From Mactra quadrangularis (lineage: Eukaryota; Mollusca; Bivalvia; Venerida; Mactridae), in assembly GCA_025267735.1 (NCBI GenBank), contig CM046298.1:26481866-26545865 (forward strand): DNA of 64,000 bases, written 5' to 3'. A program made the translations under genes and the position numbers. The notes under the pieces were generated by a model, which saw nothing but the letters and a program-made list of their open reading frames with translations, made no database searches and was not told the origin of the DNA. This document shows, one piece after another, positions 36,540 through 49,135 of the stretch. Within the stretch, counting starts at the first letter, position 1; each line of letters starts with the position of its first letter.

Positions 36540-38330
36540 AATTTCAATTGGTACATTTTTTATTTTTTGAGTTGCAGCCAAAATTCAAGGGGCAACTTCA
36601 TGAAGTCTTCATGGAAAAAACATGAACTGCAAATGAGACAAATGCATCATTCACTCATGATAACAGATTCATGAATTATTCATGAAGTTGTTAATGCATT
36701 ACAAATACATGAAATTAAGCATTGCCTGTGTTCATGAAGAATTCATGAAGTATTTATTTATTGATCTTCATGAAGAATGCAAGAAAAAATTCTGGAAAAG
36801 TACTTCAGGAAAAATTCATGCATTATTTTGTTCTTTATTTTAATGTCTCATTTGCACTTCATGTTTTTTTCATGAACACTTCAAGAATAAATATTCTTAA
36901 CAAATCATGATCATATTTGTGCTTTTCCTGAATTTCATGAATAATACAAAACATTATCTTAGTACATTATTAAAATTCACTTCACACTATTTCCTGAAAT
37001 AATCATGTAGTATTTATTTGTTTATATCAAAAATAAAGTTTGATCTTTATTATAGAACATTATGTGAAACATTCTTAAAACAAGAAGTGTTTATGATGAG
37101 ATTATTTGATGGTCAAAACTTATGACTATGAGGTGAACAACAATAATGAAGTGTGGAATGAAAGTTGGTAGGTCTCAGAAAAAAGGAAAAACATAACCAA
37201 TCAAGTTAATCTAAAAAGTTTGATCAATTAGCTCTGCATAAACATGATAAGATCTTTAGTGAAAAACTCTTATTGACGTCACCCCAGCAGGTAGTTCTTT
37301 AATTCATGAATACTTCATGAATTGCAGTTTATTAATCTAGCTCACAGTTCATTACCAGAGTGCCACAAAATTAATAATTTTCATAGGAAATTTAAATAGA
37401 CCAACTAGGTCATAATAACATGCATCTTTTTATTAGAACAATGTATCATTATAACGAATTTAAAAAAAAGATTATCCGAAAATTTGCTATCCGAAAATAT
37501 GTACACTAAAGTTAAAACCTTACTTGCCTTAGCTAATGTAGCAGATTTTTAAAGTATATAGATGTCTATATATAATCTTTGCATCTTATAGTAGCTGATG
37601 ATGACAACAGATCTCTTAATTTATTTCCACTCTTGGTAAAATTTTCCTTTTTAAAAATGTTGAGCGGGAAACAAGGCAACCATGCTTGTTCAAGTTATTC
37701 ATGGGAACGATAAAAACAAAACATGTCCAAATGTGTTTACATTGTATTTATTAAATACACAGTAGTTTCCCCTGAAAGCATTTAAGTACTGGGCCTGTTA
37801 CTGTTAGTTACATTTTTAAGGATCACCATACACATTTTATGACCCATTGATAAATGCCAAGCTATTTTACAATGTATATCAATCATTTTTGATGCACTAT
37901 TCATCAACAGGTGTATTTTAAGGTCAATTTTCTTAAGAAGATTTCAAGAATTGTAGTTGTAGAAACATTATAAAATATTCATGACTTTTTGTCAGGAACT
38001 GTGAGTTATGAATGTTTTCAGAAATAAATATTATAAAACTGTACAGAAAATGTTCATCTTCTTTTTTCAAGAATTTTTCTTGAATTATGTCAGTAAATTT
38101 TCATTCATGAAAAAATCTTGATTAATTCGTCTACTACTTCATGAATATTTCAAGAATTTTTTTAAATTGTCATTTAATCTTGATATCTTCATGAAGTGGA
38201 CCAAATGACACTTCATGCATAAAACTTCATGAAGTCAGATTAAGAAGTAATGAAGAACAGTTCATGAATAATTCATAATGGTGATGAAAAATACATGATT
38301 TCACGAATTTCATTTCACCGGGGAATATAT
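36540..38330. repeat. TTCATGAA-rich inverted-repeat region
   Basis: TTCATGAA palindromes and TCATGAAG words are densely packed at 36,600-36,960 and 38,080-38,310. Within the left cluster, arms at 36,608-36,640 and 36,844-36,877 (CATGAASTGCAAATGAGACA) are near-perfect inverted repeats. The two clusters may be the ends of one ~1.8-kb element whose interior (37.0-38.05 kb) is AT-rich and otherwise plain. Confidence 0.6.
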
Positions 38331-38889
38331 TGATTCTTTAAATAGTAGATCGGTTAGACTTAGTCCTAAATATAAGACCCTACATAACTTATTTATCATA
38401 CGGATGTTCTTCTGTTACGTAGGGTTTAACAGATTGCTTCAAAAATGCATAGCAAATTTTTTTTTCAAAAAGTGAATGAATATAAGTCAAATTAGCATCA
38501 ATCGATAAGTAAAAGTTAACTTTTATTCTTTCCCAAAAGCAGAAGAAAATAATTAGTTTTTCAGCTTACAAAAACACTTATTACTTTTCCTGTTCCTGCT
38601 ACCCAGGGTTGTTGCCGCTACCATTCATTTTGAACTGAATTCGTGCCAGTAAATAAAGTTTTGTTTTACTTATAGGAAAATTTTTATATCCAGAGTAGTC
38701 GTAGTAGTACTTGTTCAAAATCAATTCATACAAATGATGCGAGTCGACCCAATTTAAATTTGGCTAGCCTCAGCTAATATTGCACGGCTATTGTGATCTG
38801 ATATATTTTAAGCGGCTTTTTTGGCTGAAAAAAATCACATGATCATGCAATTGTTTGTAATAAAACAAAACAAGAGCAGTCCAAGGACA

Positions 38890-40378
38890 GCGCGCTCGAC
38901 TTTTCGGGTGTTTTGTTCATGGCAAGGATTATCTTTAAACAAAAGTAATTTCAAGACAGGACATAATTTTTGAAAGTATATAATTCAGTCAAACAATAAT
39001 TACCAATTCATATTTGTAAAATATAAAAGGGGCATTACTCCTAGAACATTCATCCATAGTAACGCCCCTTCAGAATAAAGTAGACATAGTATCAACGAAT
39101 AAGCATACCTACTTTCATTTAAATATCAATATGAAGAACTATAAATACATTGTATTTCAATTTGAACAAAATTCAAAATTAAAGTAAGGGGCATAACTTC
39201 AAAAAATAACATCATGAGTTATGTCCCTTTGTAGTCGCGTAGATGTAGTACTGATGAATAAGCATACTAATTGTCATTTAAATATCTTCTTAAGTATTGA
39301 AAATATTTCACTTCATAATACTTTCTCCCGAATTAAAAAGTTGAAAAGGGTCACAACTCCAACAATAATTCATCAATTATTACGTCCCATTGTATTCAAC
39401 TAGATGTAGTACTGATGAAAAAGTATATTAACTTTCTATCAAACAAAATATATTAAATTTGAGCAAACATAACCCTTAAATATCAAAGTATAAAGGGGAA
39501 TAACTCTGAAGTAATTCATCTAGAGTTATGTCCCTTTATAGTCCGATAGATGAAGAACTGATGAATAAGCATTCCAACTTTCATTCAAATATATTTATAA
39601 GTTCTAAATATATCCCATGAGAACAAATTTTAATCTTAAATGTTTAAGTATAAAGGGGCATAACTCCAACAATAATTCATCCAAAGTAACGTCCCTTTAT
39701 AGTTGTGTAGATATAGTACCCATAACTAAGTATACAAACTTAAAAGTCAAATATCTTGATTAGTATTAAAGATATTACATATAGAAATGATTTTAACATT
39801 ATATTTTGCATTTTTCTTAAGTATAAAAGGGCAATTACTCCAAAAATAATTCATCCACAGTTACATCCCTTCATAGTCGGGTAGATATAGTACCAACAAA
39901 TAAGTATACAAACTTTAAGTCAAATACCTTGATCAGTATTGAATATATTCTACATAGGAAAAACTTTAACCTCATATTTTGCAATTTCTTAAGTATAAAA
40001 GGGCAATTACTCTAAAAAAAATTCATCCACAGTTACGTGCCTTCACAGTCGTGTAGATATTGTACTGACAAATAAGTATACAAACTTTAAGTCAAATGAA
40101 TTGATCAGTATTGAAGATATTCTACATAGGAAAAACTTTAACCTCATATTTTGCAATTATTTAATTATAAAAGGGCAATAACTCATAAAATAATTCATCC
40201 AGAGTTATCCCCTTTCACAGAATGGTTAATATAGTCCCACTTAATAAGTATACCAACTTTCAATAAAATAACTTGGATAGTGTTGAAGTTATAAGTGTTT
40301 CAAAAAACTTTAACCTGAAAACCAACGCCAACGCCAAAGTGATAGCAATAGCTCTCATTTTCTTCGAAAAGTCGAGCT
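38890..40378. mobile_element. 1.49-kb element with GCTCGACTTTTCG ends and internal ~165-bp tandem repeats
   Basis: Left end GCTCGACTTTTCG (38,894) is mirrored by CGAAAAGTCGAGC (40,365-40,377). The interior holds about eight ~150-175-bp repeats, each with AAAGGGGCATAACTCC or AAAGGGCAATTACTCC then AATTCATCC. Near the right end is CCAACGCCAACGCCAAAGTG. I associate this combination with a repeat family common in bivalve genomes (recollection, not a search). No protein-coding frame. Confidence 0.78.
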
Positions 40379-41070
40379 AAAAACAATAAATAACTTCCAT
40401 GTTTATGCTTCAAAATGAAAATCTAAGTTCAAAGTTAAAGATGTTGTCTAAATTCAGACACATATGTACACACATTTTATTAAGCATCTCATTGATTTTC
40501 AATTTTTTTCATTTGCTAAAAAATATTTTTTTTTGCTTGCTAGCCCCATTTTTTCCCAAAAAAATCCGTAGAACAAGTAATCAATTTGGTGTGGCCTTAC
40601 AATATAAATTGTGAATGAATGAAGGAACTTTTGGAGGGCAGTGTATAAGTAAATTTTTTAACAAGGTGCATCGATTTACCAAAAGAATTGTCTACCAGTC
40701 AAAAATAAGGATGGATGAAAACATTCAAAAATATTGTTTTATCATTTACATAAAACAAGTGAGTAATATTTACACTCTTATTCAATCAGCCACACAAACT
40801 GAATGAATAATTTTGTTTTCACAAGAATTTAAATACTTTGAATCTATTCGAAATAGCATGGACCCATGTGTTTACCATATAAATGGATGAATCCAAAATT
40901 TTAAGTACAAATACATGCCATGTTTCGATAATTGATTTATACATGTAATTCCCCCGAAATTTATATAAAAAGACAAAATTAGACAGTAAATACTGAGTCA
41001 AATAAGTTCTTGCAAAAGGGTCAAGCTCAGGATAATATTGTCCAGCTTTAGTATTGTTTTTATTATGCAT

Positions 41071-41335
41071 CCGCCCAGCTAGCTAAGTTGGTAGCTCGCA
41101 AGTCTTCTGATCAAGGAGTCGTGGGTTCAATTCCTGGGCAGGGCATACTTTCCTGGAACTCAGTCATGAAATTATTTCTACAGCCATTCTCCCTCCTACC
41201 AATGATTCTTAATTACGTAGGGCAGTTGTCAGTCACTGACAAAAGTATGTTGGTTAACTTGTACATTCAGATATTTAGCCTTTCCAGGAACAGTGAGTAG
41301 GTTGAATGACTGCCCTTGTATGAACTATACAATAA
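41071..41335 (+). mobile_element. tRNA-Lys-like SINE
   Basis: Head CCGCCCAGCTAGCTAAGTTG with an A-box-like TAGCTAAGTTGG and an intact B box GTGGGTTCAATTCC, then a body with GTCATGAAATTATTTCTAC and CCTCCTACCAATGATTCTTA, ending near ACTATACAATAAAAACTG. The body matches the SINE at 56,921 block by block. The head resembles tRNA-Lys in the A- and B-box regions. Confidence 0.85.
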
Positions 41336-42181
41336 AAACTGAAAACTGTTCTACTTACCAAAGAATGCAGGATAGACACAGTGTCACAGGTGTTAATTTT
41401 ATGTTTGATAAGACCATGTACATGTATGTATCAATAACAAAGCCATCTGTTCTATGTTGTTTGGCAAGACATCAGATGATATGGTGATGAACAATGAAGT
41501 CTGTGATATATGAAATTGACAAAACATAGAGTTAGAATATATGTAAGTACATACAAGGCACCTGTGGGTACAATAACAAACATATAATAGACTATATTAG
41601 ATTTAAAATATTTGGGTTTTCCCAGCAGTCATCAAACAAAACACAATGTAGCTCAAGGTCAGTGACCATGTGCATATATTGTTAATAATTGGGTACTGCT
41701 GCATTTGATGAAAATCAAAATGTTAAAAAGTTGGCTTATTTAATGATTATATGTATCCAATTATATCTTATATATTTATAAATAAAATTTACTTGACTAA
41801 TAAAATCTTTAAAGCCAGAACTAACTACCATGGTAAATTGAAAATGAGTGTACAAAAAACAACAGGATATAATCTATGTTTCATACTTTCCAGCAATGAA
41901 GTGTAAAATCTGCTTATGTATAGCATGCGCACAGATAGAAAAAAACATAAATTGGAAATGCTGTTGATAAAATCTAAAAATGAGAAGATGATCACTAGAA
42001 AACAGTGTCTTCTGCAGACCAAGTCAAGTCAGACGAGCAACTTTACTGAACAAATGCATAATCATCATAAAATACATAAATGTCAGTATTATATCTTAAC
42101 GACATGTTATGCTAATTGGCAGACTCATAATTGGAAACCTGATTCTTCTCAATAGCAGAAAGTTGATTATCATTAAGCAGT
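41336..42181. other. AT-rich spacer
   Basis: No supported gene. Overlapping 65- and 79-codon frames on opposite strands (41,825-42,155) lack any domain. Confidence 0.45.
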
Positions 42182-42260
42182 CATTCTCGTACCCAGAGTC
42201 TAGAATGATTCTCAATACCAGTTATATCGAGAATCTTGATAACCTCTGGGTACGAGAATG
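42182..42260. repeat. 79-bp fold-back sequence (CATTCTCGTACCCAGAG ends)
   Basis: CATTCTCGTACCCAGAG at the left is the reverse complement of CTCTGGGTACGAGAATG at the right. The middle contains GAGAATCTTGATAACC. Related 80-bp hairpins occur inside the three long repeat copies near 46,140, 51,648 and 55,583, so this is a solo copy of that module. Confidence 0.85.
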
Positions 42261-42477
42261 TGATCAGTTGACTTTCTAAACATTTTCCATTCACTCATTT
42301 CAACTTTTAAACCACGATTCAAGATTCATTTCAAAAATAAAAGATTTGGTATCAGAGACACACCCATAAAGACATATCATAACATACCGACACAGATTTA
42401 AAAAATACATGTAATCATTTTTAAACAAAATAAATTCCAAATAACAAAATTAATTTAGAAAATTCAAAATGTCTTAC

Positions 42478-42900
42478 CTACATAAAAGTATCCAAACAAC
42501 TGATTTGACAGGTGCGAGATTTGAAATTTCAACACAAACATTTCACACATTCAACCTATTGTCTACACCATTGTATTAGGTATCAATAGCACGTGAAATA
42601 AGTTTCGTTCACGGTTCTCAACCAATCAAAACGCTTACCGCTAGCGATCTTGAGGTTTCATAAATTTGACTGCGGGACAAAAACGCATGGACTTAAAAGA
42701 TTAGAAAATTATTCGTGGCTACCTCTCGGATGATTCCGTAATTTGACGATCAGTGTTAGCACGGGAATAACCGAGGCGTACCGAATATATTGTCAGTCTA
42801 AGGTATGAGAAACGTGCACCGAGCCAACGACAATCTCTGTGGTCATCCATCCAACCATTAATCTCGCAGCCCATTACTCAATATGTAGCAGCGTAGGCCT
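42478..42900 (-). promoter_or_regulatory. CpG-richer promoter-like zone with minus-strand donors
   Basis: Bases 42,590-42,900 are richer in CpG than their surroundings. They contain an E-box CACGTG (42,590-42,595) and a CCAAT (42,622-42,626). Two minus-strand donors lie at the left edge: GTAAGC at 42,638-42,633 after CTAGCG, and GTAAGA at 42,477-42,472 after TATGTAG. This is the arrangement expected for an untranslated first exon of a minus-strand gene extending toward lower coordinates. No TATA box seen. Transcription start not determinable. Confidence 0.35.
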
Positions 42901-43526
42901 ATGTCTAAAACTGACTTTAACGTTCAGGCGGAAAATATGTACATGTATGACTGTTTGTACAGTTATAAAACTGCAAAATGTGAAATACATAATGTACCGT
43001 ACGTAAACCTTCCCCCCATTTGAACGAATGCAAAATTAATTTAAACTGAATACATGAAACTGAAACAATGCTTTAAGTATCATACACAATTTAAGGTACA
43101 TGTAATAAGTCTAAATTTTGCATAAACCATTCGTACTGTTTCAAAACAAAAACTTCAAAAACCCAGCAATACAAAAATTTATTTTTCGTAAAAACTATTC
43201 ACGACTGGAACGCTCTTGAAGAGGAAATCGCGTGAGCAAGGACAATCGAGGGCTTTAGGACAGCTCTCCAGGGTCGCAACTGACCACATCGCTCTCCCCG
43301 ACGCATCACGCCAGCAGTGGTCACTAAGTCGTATATATACAGATACAGATAAAGTAATAAGTTTATACATATTTTTTCCTTGTCCTGAAAACTAGGTATC
43401 CTTTTTACGCGGTTTGCGAATAATTCCGACGATTTTCAGAGGGAGGTAGTCTTTTATCCGGTGGGAAACATAAAATTTATGAGTGATAGCCCAGCCTGAA
43501 TGTTTTTGTTAAAAGACACATCACGA

Positions 43527-45380
43527 TCCCAGCCAACATTCTATATCGGCCCGACATCAAACCTATATGGTTTTCTATGACGGCCCGACGTCGGATTTAA
43601 TCTCGGCCGCAAATAGGAATGATGTCGTCCCGACATCGGTAGTACAATATCGGGCCTATGTCTACACAATATCGGCCCGATATTTCTTGCCTACGTCGGA
43701 CCGACATCAAAACAATAGCGGTGTGATGTCAGTCAACAGTAGAAATTATTCTATATCGGTCCGACAGCAAACCTATATGGTTTTCTATGACGGCCCAACG
43801 TCGGATTTAACCTCGGTTGCAAATAGGAATGATGTCGACCCGACATCGGTAATATAATATCGGGCCGATGTCTACACAATATCGGTCCGATATTTCTTGC
43901 CTACATCGGGCCGACATCAAAACAATAGCGGTGTGATGTCAGTCAACAGTAGAAATTATTCTATATCGGTTCAACAGCAAACCTTAATGGTTTTCTATGA
44001 CGGCCCAACGTCGGATTAAACCTCGGCTGCAAATTGGAATGATGTCGACCCGACATCGGTAGTACAATATCGGGCCGATGTCTAAACAATATCAGCCCGA
44101 TATTTCTTGCCTACATCGGGCTAACATCAAAACAATAGCGGTGTACATGTACATTTATAAACCGTGGAGTGAAAATAAACAGCCAGTATGCAAAAAACAA
44201 ACGGATTTGTTACAAAAAAGATTATAAAAGCGAATAATTAGTATATTCTAACTATAAAGAGCAAATGATAATCACGGCCTTGTTAATGCATGTCGCGAAA
44301 TTATGTTACAAATATTTTCAACCATGATTTCACTTTAAGATAAGACAAACAGATAAATTTTGTATTTTTCAATCGCTCAAATGGTTAAAATGAAGTAACT
44401 ATACAGTGTTTACACATTTGTTAAATCATCATTAGATCTACTTTTAAAAGAAAATAAACTTCACCTTCATCACCTTCCTTTGACTTTTAGTTTTCTTTGG
44501 CGCTTATTCAGTTGAAAGAAGGAATGCAGTGAATATTTGCCAGTTCTTCATTTGAAATAATATTATTATATAAGAGTGGTTTTTATGTACTTAAAAAATA
44601 TTGATTTCAATTGCAAACAACATTTCATTTCAAAACACAGCTAACATTATTTTAAAATTCATACCAAAATGTACAATTATTTGCTGCATGGTAAACAAGA
44701 AAACGCAATATCGTACCGTTGTCAATCCGATATACAAAACAGTTGCGTTCATTACCATGTAGGCCAGACGCAGACCCGATATACGTTTTTTGACGTTACA
44801 TGAAATAGGGTTAGTGTTGTTCTAGAAATTGAAATCATACACAGGACTATTTATTAACCTAATTAAGTGAACAATACAATTGCAGTTAGCATTTTCCAAA
44901 ATATTGAGTATGTCGGCACTGCAACGGTCCGATGTCGGTCCCAAAATAGGCACATTTTGCCGGTATGACAGTACATAAATATAATAAGTAGATAACAAAG
45001 GTGTTTCATTAGAATTAATTTATTTCATAATATTTTAACGATTTAACAATATATGGAGGTGTAGCAGAAAACTCACTATCGTACCGATGTCAATCCGATA
45101 TACAAAATAGTTACATTAATTGATCATGTAGGCCCGACGCAGACCCGATATACTATTTTGGTGTAACATGAAATGGGGTTAGTGTGCTTCTAGTAATTAA
45201 AATCATACACAGGACTATTTATTAACATAATTAAGTAAGCAATTCAATTGCATTTATAATTTTTCAAAATATTGAGTATGTCGGCACTGCAGCGGTCCGA
45301 TGTCGGCCCTAAGTCGGCACATTTTGCCGACATGCCGACATTAATTGTATATCGGCCCGATATGGTCATGCTGGCTGGGA
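43527..45380. mobile_element. 1.85-kb ITR element with TCGGCCCGAC subrepeats
   Basis: Left end TCCCAGCCAACATTCTATAT then CGGCCCGA, and right end TCGGGCCGAT-type sequence running into GGCTGGGA, form inverted termini (TCCCAGCCARCAT). Inside, three ~210-bp direct repeats begin near 43,538, 43,749 and 43,959, and two ~400-bp direct repeats share GTCAATCCGATATACAAAA (about 44,715 and 45,088). CGGCCCGA/CCGACATCGG words recur throughout. The reading frames here, including 45,272-45,544, are repeat-derived. No transposase. Target duplication not clear. Confidence 0.8.
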
Positions 45381-45963
45381 TGGACATCATGGGGTCTAAG
45401 TCTACCATCCTCCCTGCTTTTACGGACCAACGGTTATTTTCTCGAATTGAACAGATGGCCGATTTTTATAGCCAAGTAGTAACTATTTTGTGCCTTTTCC
45501 TCTCTACGGGTGCCCTTATTTCAATGTTCAAATTTTGGTCATGAAGAGAGAAAAACCTAGTGAGTAACTAAAATCTGACGGATGCAATATCGGAGATGGG
45601 CACCTCTTCGATTATCTACGCAAATATACATGTATTAAATATATATATATTTGCGTCGAATCTCTCCGAGGCGTTCCGAATGGGAGAGGTCTGCGAGTAT
45701 CGAATTGACCACACTTACTTGTAACTGATTCGTTTAAGGAAAATTTGCACCGTTTTCATATCGTTTATGTAATTGTTTGCATCATTACAGGCGTCGGTAG
45801 TGTAAAGGCTAGCATGGTTGCATTCCATAGACTTTACACCCACTTTCAATAGAATTAATTTGATACAGTATCCATAATCAAGGTCACATATCAGGCCATC
45901 AACATACATGATCATTTTATACTGCACTATAATATGAGAGATTCACACTAAATAACATGCCAT
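45381..45963. other. Spacer between elements
   Basis: A hairpin, ACGCAAATATA / TATATTTGCGT, lies near 45,629-45,656. CCGAGGCGTTCCGAA just after it echoes CCGAGGCGTACCGAA at 42,770, suggesting a small shared repeat. No gene. Confidence 0.4.
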
Positions 45964-47395
45964 ACAAGTAAAAAATTGCTGCGAAATGCAGCAAATTGAT
46001 TGTCACGGCAAACAAAAAAGAATTATTAAGTATAATCTAAAGGTAACTCAAAAAGCATTATATTGAATGTCATGTTAAGGTTTTTCAGAAATAAAAGAGT
46101 AATTATGTTATAAAATGTTTTCCTGTTCATATGTAACATTCTCGTTCCCAGAGCCTAGTAAGATTTTCGTTACTAGTTAGATCGAGAATCTTGATAACCT
46201 TGGGGTACGAGAATGGTCTGGATCTAGACACCATCTTTATGCCGACAGGATTTTGGTTTCAGTTGGATTTATTTTCATATTTGCATGACGCTTAAAAAGA
46301 TCGACAAAAGGGAAAACATAGTCTTTCAGAACTGAAGCTATTTACATGACTTATCGCTTCTGTTCAGTCAAGTGCTCCTTACATTGCGGATCCGTCCTTA
46401 CCAAAACCGTGTGACTATTGGTTCCCAAAAGTAATCTGTATAATAAGGGGCGATCGTTGGTCTCCGGGAAAATTGAAAATCAAAGTACATAAAAAGAGGC
46501 CTTTTAACCACAACAGCTACTTCCCAAGAACAAAACATGACGTAACCGGTTTAAGACGTTTGCGTAAAGGTGTGTCATAATATTAGATAGTTCGTCCACA
46601 GATAAGCCCATACCGAACTGTCCAGAAGCAGTAGGATGTTGATTTGCTGTACGAAATATTTTATCTCTTTATACTGCCAGCCCCTCTCTTGAGTGTTACA
46701 TGCAGGATTAAGGGCACGTCGGAAAATGATTAATAAAGAAAAAAGTTATAAGATCCTGACATATAGTTTTGGCAGGAACAGTAAGTAACAGATATCAACC
46801 GATTTGCATACCAGGATTTTGAATTGTACAAAAACATAACTGTCATTGATCGATATTTTGTTAGATACGGAAATGATCGATCCGATATATCTATAGAACC
46901 TGCAATACCAGTATTCGATATATATCGTATACTAGTGTAAAGCCCTTGTACTAGGTGATACCTTACGCTCCCCTTGCAGCTCAGTGAACACATTACATTC
47001 ATTCGCTGCTTTAAAACTTGTTGAATTACAAGTATAAGCATTTCAAAAAATGCTTCAACCACAGATTAGCCGTGTATACTCCTTAGAGTAAAAACATTCA
47101 AGCAATATGCGCTAGCGTCTTAATCGTCTCAAGTATATTTATTTTAGAATACAATAATTAACGTGCCCAGCAGCGTGTTCAGTTACCTTGAACATTCTGT
47201 AACGGTAGAATCGGAACAACTGAACCTATTGACAGCTTAACCCGAGACAACTCAATATCATACTAACGGATTGAGTTGTCCCAACTTTGTGTTTTGTATT
47301 GCACAGGTTGAGTTGGCTGCGGATTGAGTTCTCCCGTATCCGTAACGTTGGCTAACAGTAGATACTGAACACGGGGCTGGTAAAAATATGTAAGA
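45964..47395 (-). mobile_element. Long repeat family R, inverted and truncated copy
   Basis: Reverse-complement copy of the right halves of 49,136-51,870 and 53,367-55,836. It begins ACAAGTAAAAAATTGCTGCG (the family's terminus reversed) and keeps the CATTCTCGT hairpin (46,138), the segment read as GTTACATGCAGGATTAAGGG, and the GGGAGAACTCAA-type block near 47,330. Homology stops after about 47,395. No complete protein frame. Confidence 0.85.
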
Positions 47396-47617
47396 TATTT
47401 GCCATAAAAATACAAAGGGAAATAATCCATATTTAAGCCAGGTAGAGTAATCATAACTGTCTGATTCTTTCAACAAATGGTTTGTAATCATTGTATGAAA
47501 TTTCATAAACATCTAACCATAAATGGCAGAGATATCCAACAATTTAAAAACTTTAACACAAAATAACAAAATGAAATAATCCATTAATAGGCCAGGTAGA
47601 GTTGTAGTTACTGTCTA

Positions 47618-48010
47618 CCCAGCCAGCAAGCTAACATCGGGCCTACATAGGCTAAAAGGCGGAATATCGGAAAATCTGTCGATCTTCAGCCGATGTAGGC
47701 CCTCTGTAGGCGAAGAGGCGGTCAAATGATGGAAATGGTTATAACAATTCCGACTTTAAGCCGACATCAAGCCGACTCAATTATTATCCAAAGTAAACAA
47801 CAATTTTTTGTTATGGAAAGTGCAATCATCATAATATAGGTCAGAGAAGGTTTGTAATTGTATTTTGATCGACACGTTTAACTTTTCGTCGCAGCGTTTG
47901 CCGATCTTTAGCCGACGTCGGCTCGAGCGCGGTGTAATAGCGGAATTTCCACTAAATTGCAGATATTGAGCCGATTTACGGCCGATGTTATTTCTGAATG
48001 AATCGAAAAC
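47618..48010. repeat. Short relative of the TCGGCCCGAC element
   Basis: Starts CCCAGCCAGCAAGCTAACAT then CGGGCC, similar to the 43.5-kb element's terminus. It repeats CCGATGTAGGCC / GCCGACATCAAGCCGAC words. The right end is not clearly defined. Confidence 0.5.
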
Positions 48011-49135
48011 TTCTAAAAGGTGAAAAGGTTTGGTGTATAATTCAGATATAAAACATTGTTCTTATTTAAAAATATTCCATTCCAAATCTGACTGATAAAA
48101 TATGATATTCATTTTTAATTAATTCTAAATTAACATTATTCACTTCATTCTCTGCGGACTAGTCCCGCCATTTTCAATTTGAGAAAGAAGAAACACAAGT
48201 ACTGGTGAGTTGTTTTTTACATTTATTTTTCAAAAATATCAACTAAATATGTAATTATAGTAAATATTTTGAGTCTAAAAATATGCTTACTGTGAAAATC
48301 ACAATTATACATTCATTGTTATGGTGCACTTTTGATAAGATTGTCAATTGCCAGTTGGTCAACCGTCATATATTTGAAATTGAATTCCTGGTTTATTGTT
48401 TATTCATGCTTATTATATTATTATCTCTGCTAGGTTTTGTGACTTAGGTATCAATTAAGGATGACTATTCCAAAGTTACGGTCCAAATTAATGACTTTGT
48501 AAGTCTTGTGAAAATAAATTCTAACGTCTAGAAGCTAATGAGTCATACAATCTATTTTAAGATCAACAGGCTTTCAAACTCTCAGGTAGTCAAGCCATTG
48601 TTATCTCCCTTGTCAGATATGTATATAAATAGAATATGAATATTGTATATAGTATATTGTTTAATCATAAGAATCGGCACTTTTTCAATACAAGTGAATC
48701 AAGGTCAAACAAGATTATTGTTGATTTGAGTGTGTTATTATTAGTAAGATCAATGACCGTAAGATGAACTCTTGAAATACAGTGGTGATTTTGCTATGAA
48801 TTACAATATACCTGAATATATTTTTATCAATGGTGTTTCTTTATTTCACGGCGTCTCAACGCCGTGATATTGTGGTGGGTAGATTTTGATTGCAATGGGC
48901 AAAAGTCACGTGACATAAATCCTTTCGTTTTCCACTGCCGACAAATTTATTGTTTTTAATGCAGTCATAGTACAGCCCATTTCCGTTTAAAAATACATAG
49001 ACAAAGCATTTTTTGGGGAAACCATATTAACAATATTACTATCAACAATGCAACACACGAAAAATCAGCGTTTTACATCAACACATTTCCGCAAATCCTT
49101 TCGACTAACAAGAAAAGGGGTAGGTATAATTTGCG
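48011..49135. other. AT-rich spacer with a CACGGCGT palindrome
   Basis: CACGGCGTCTCAACGCCGTG (48,847-48,866) is a perfect 8-bp stem with a 4-base loop. Otherwise no gene, SINE or array that I can support. Confidence 0.5.
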
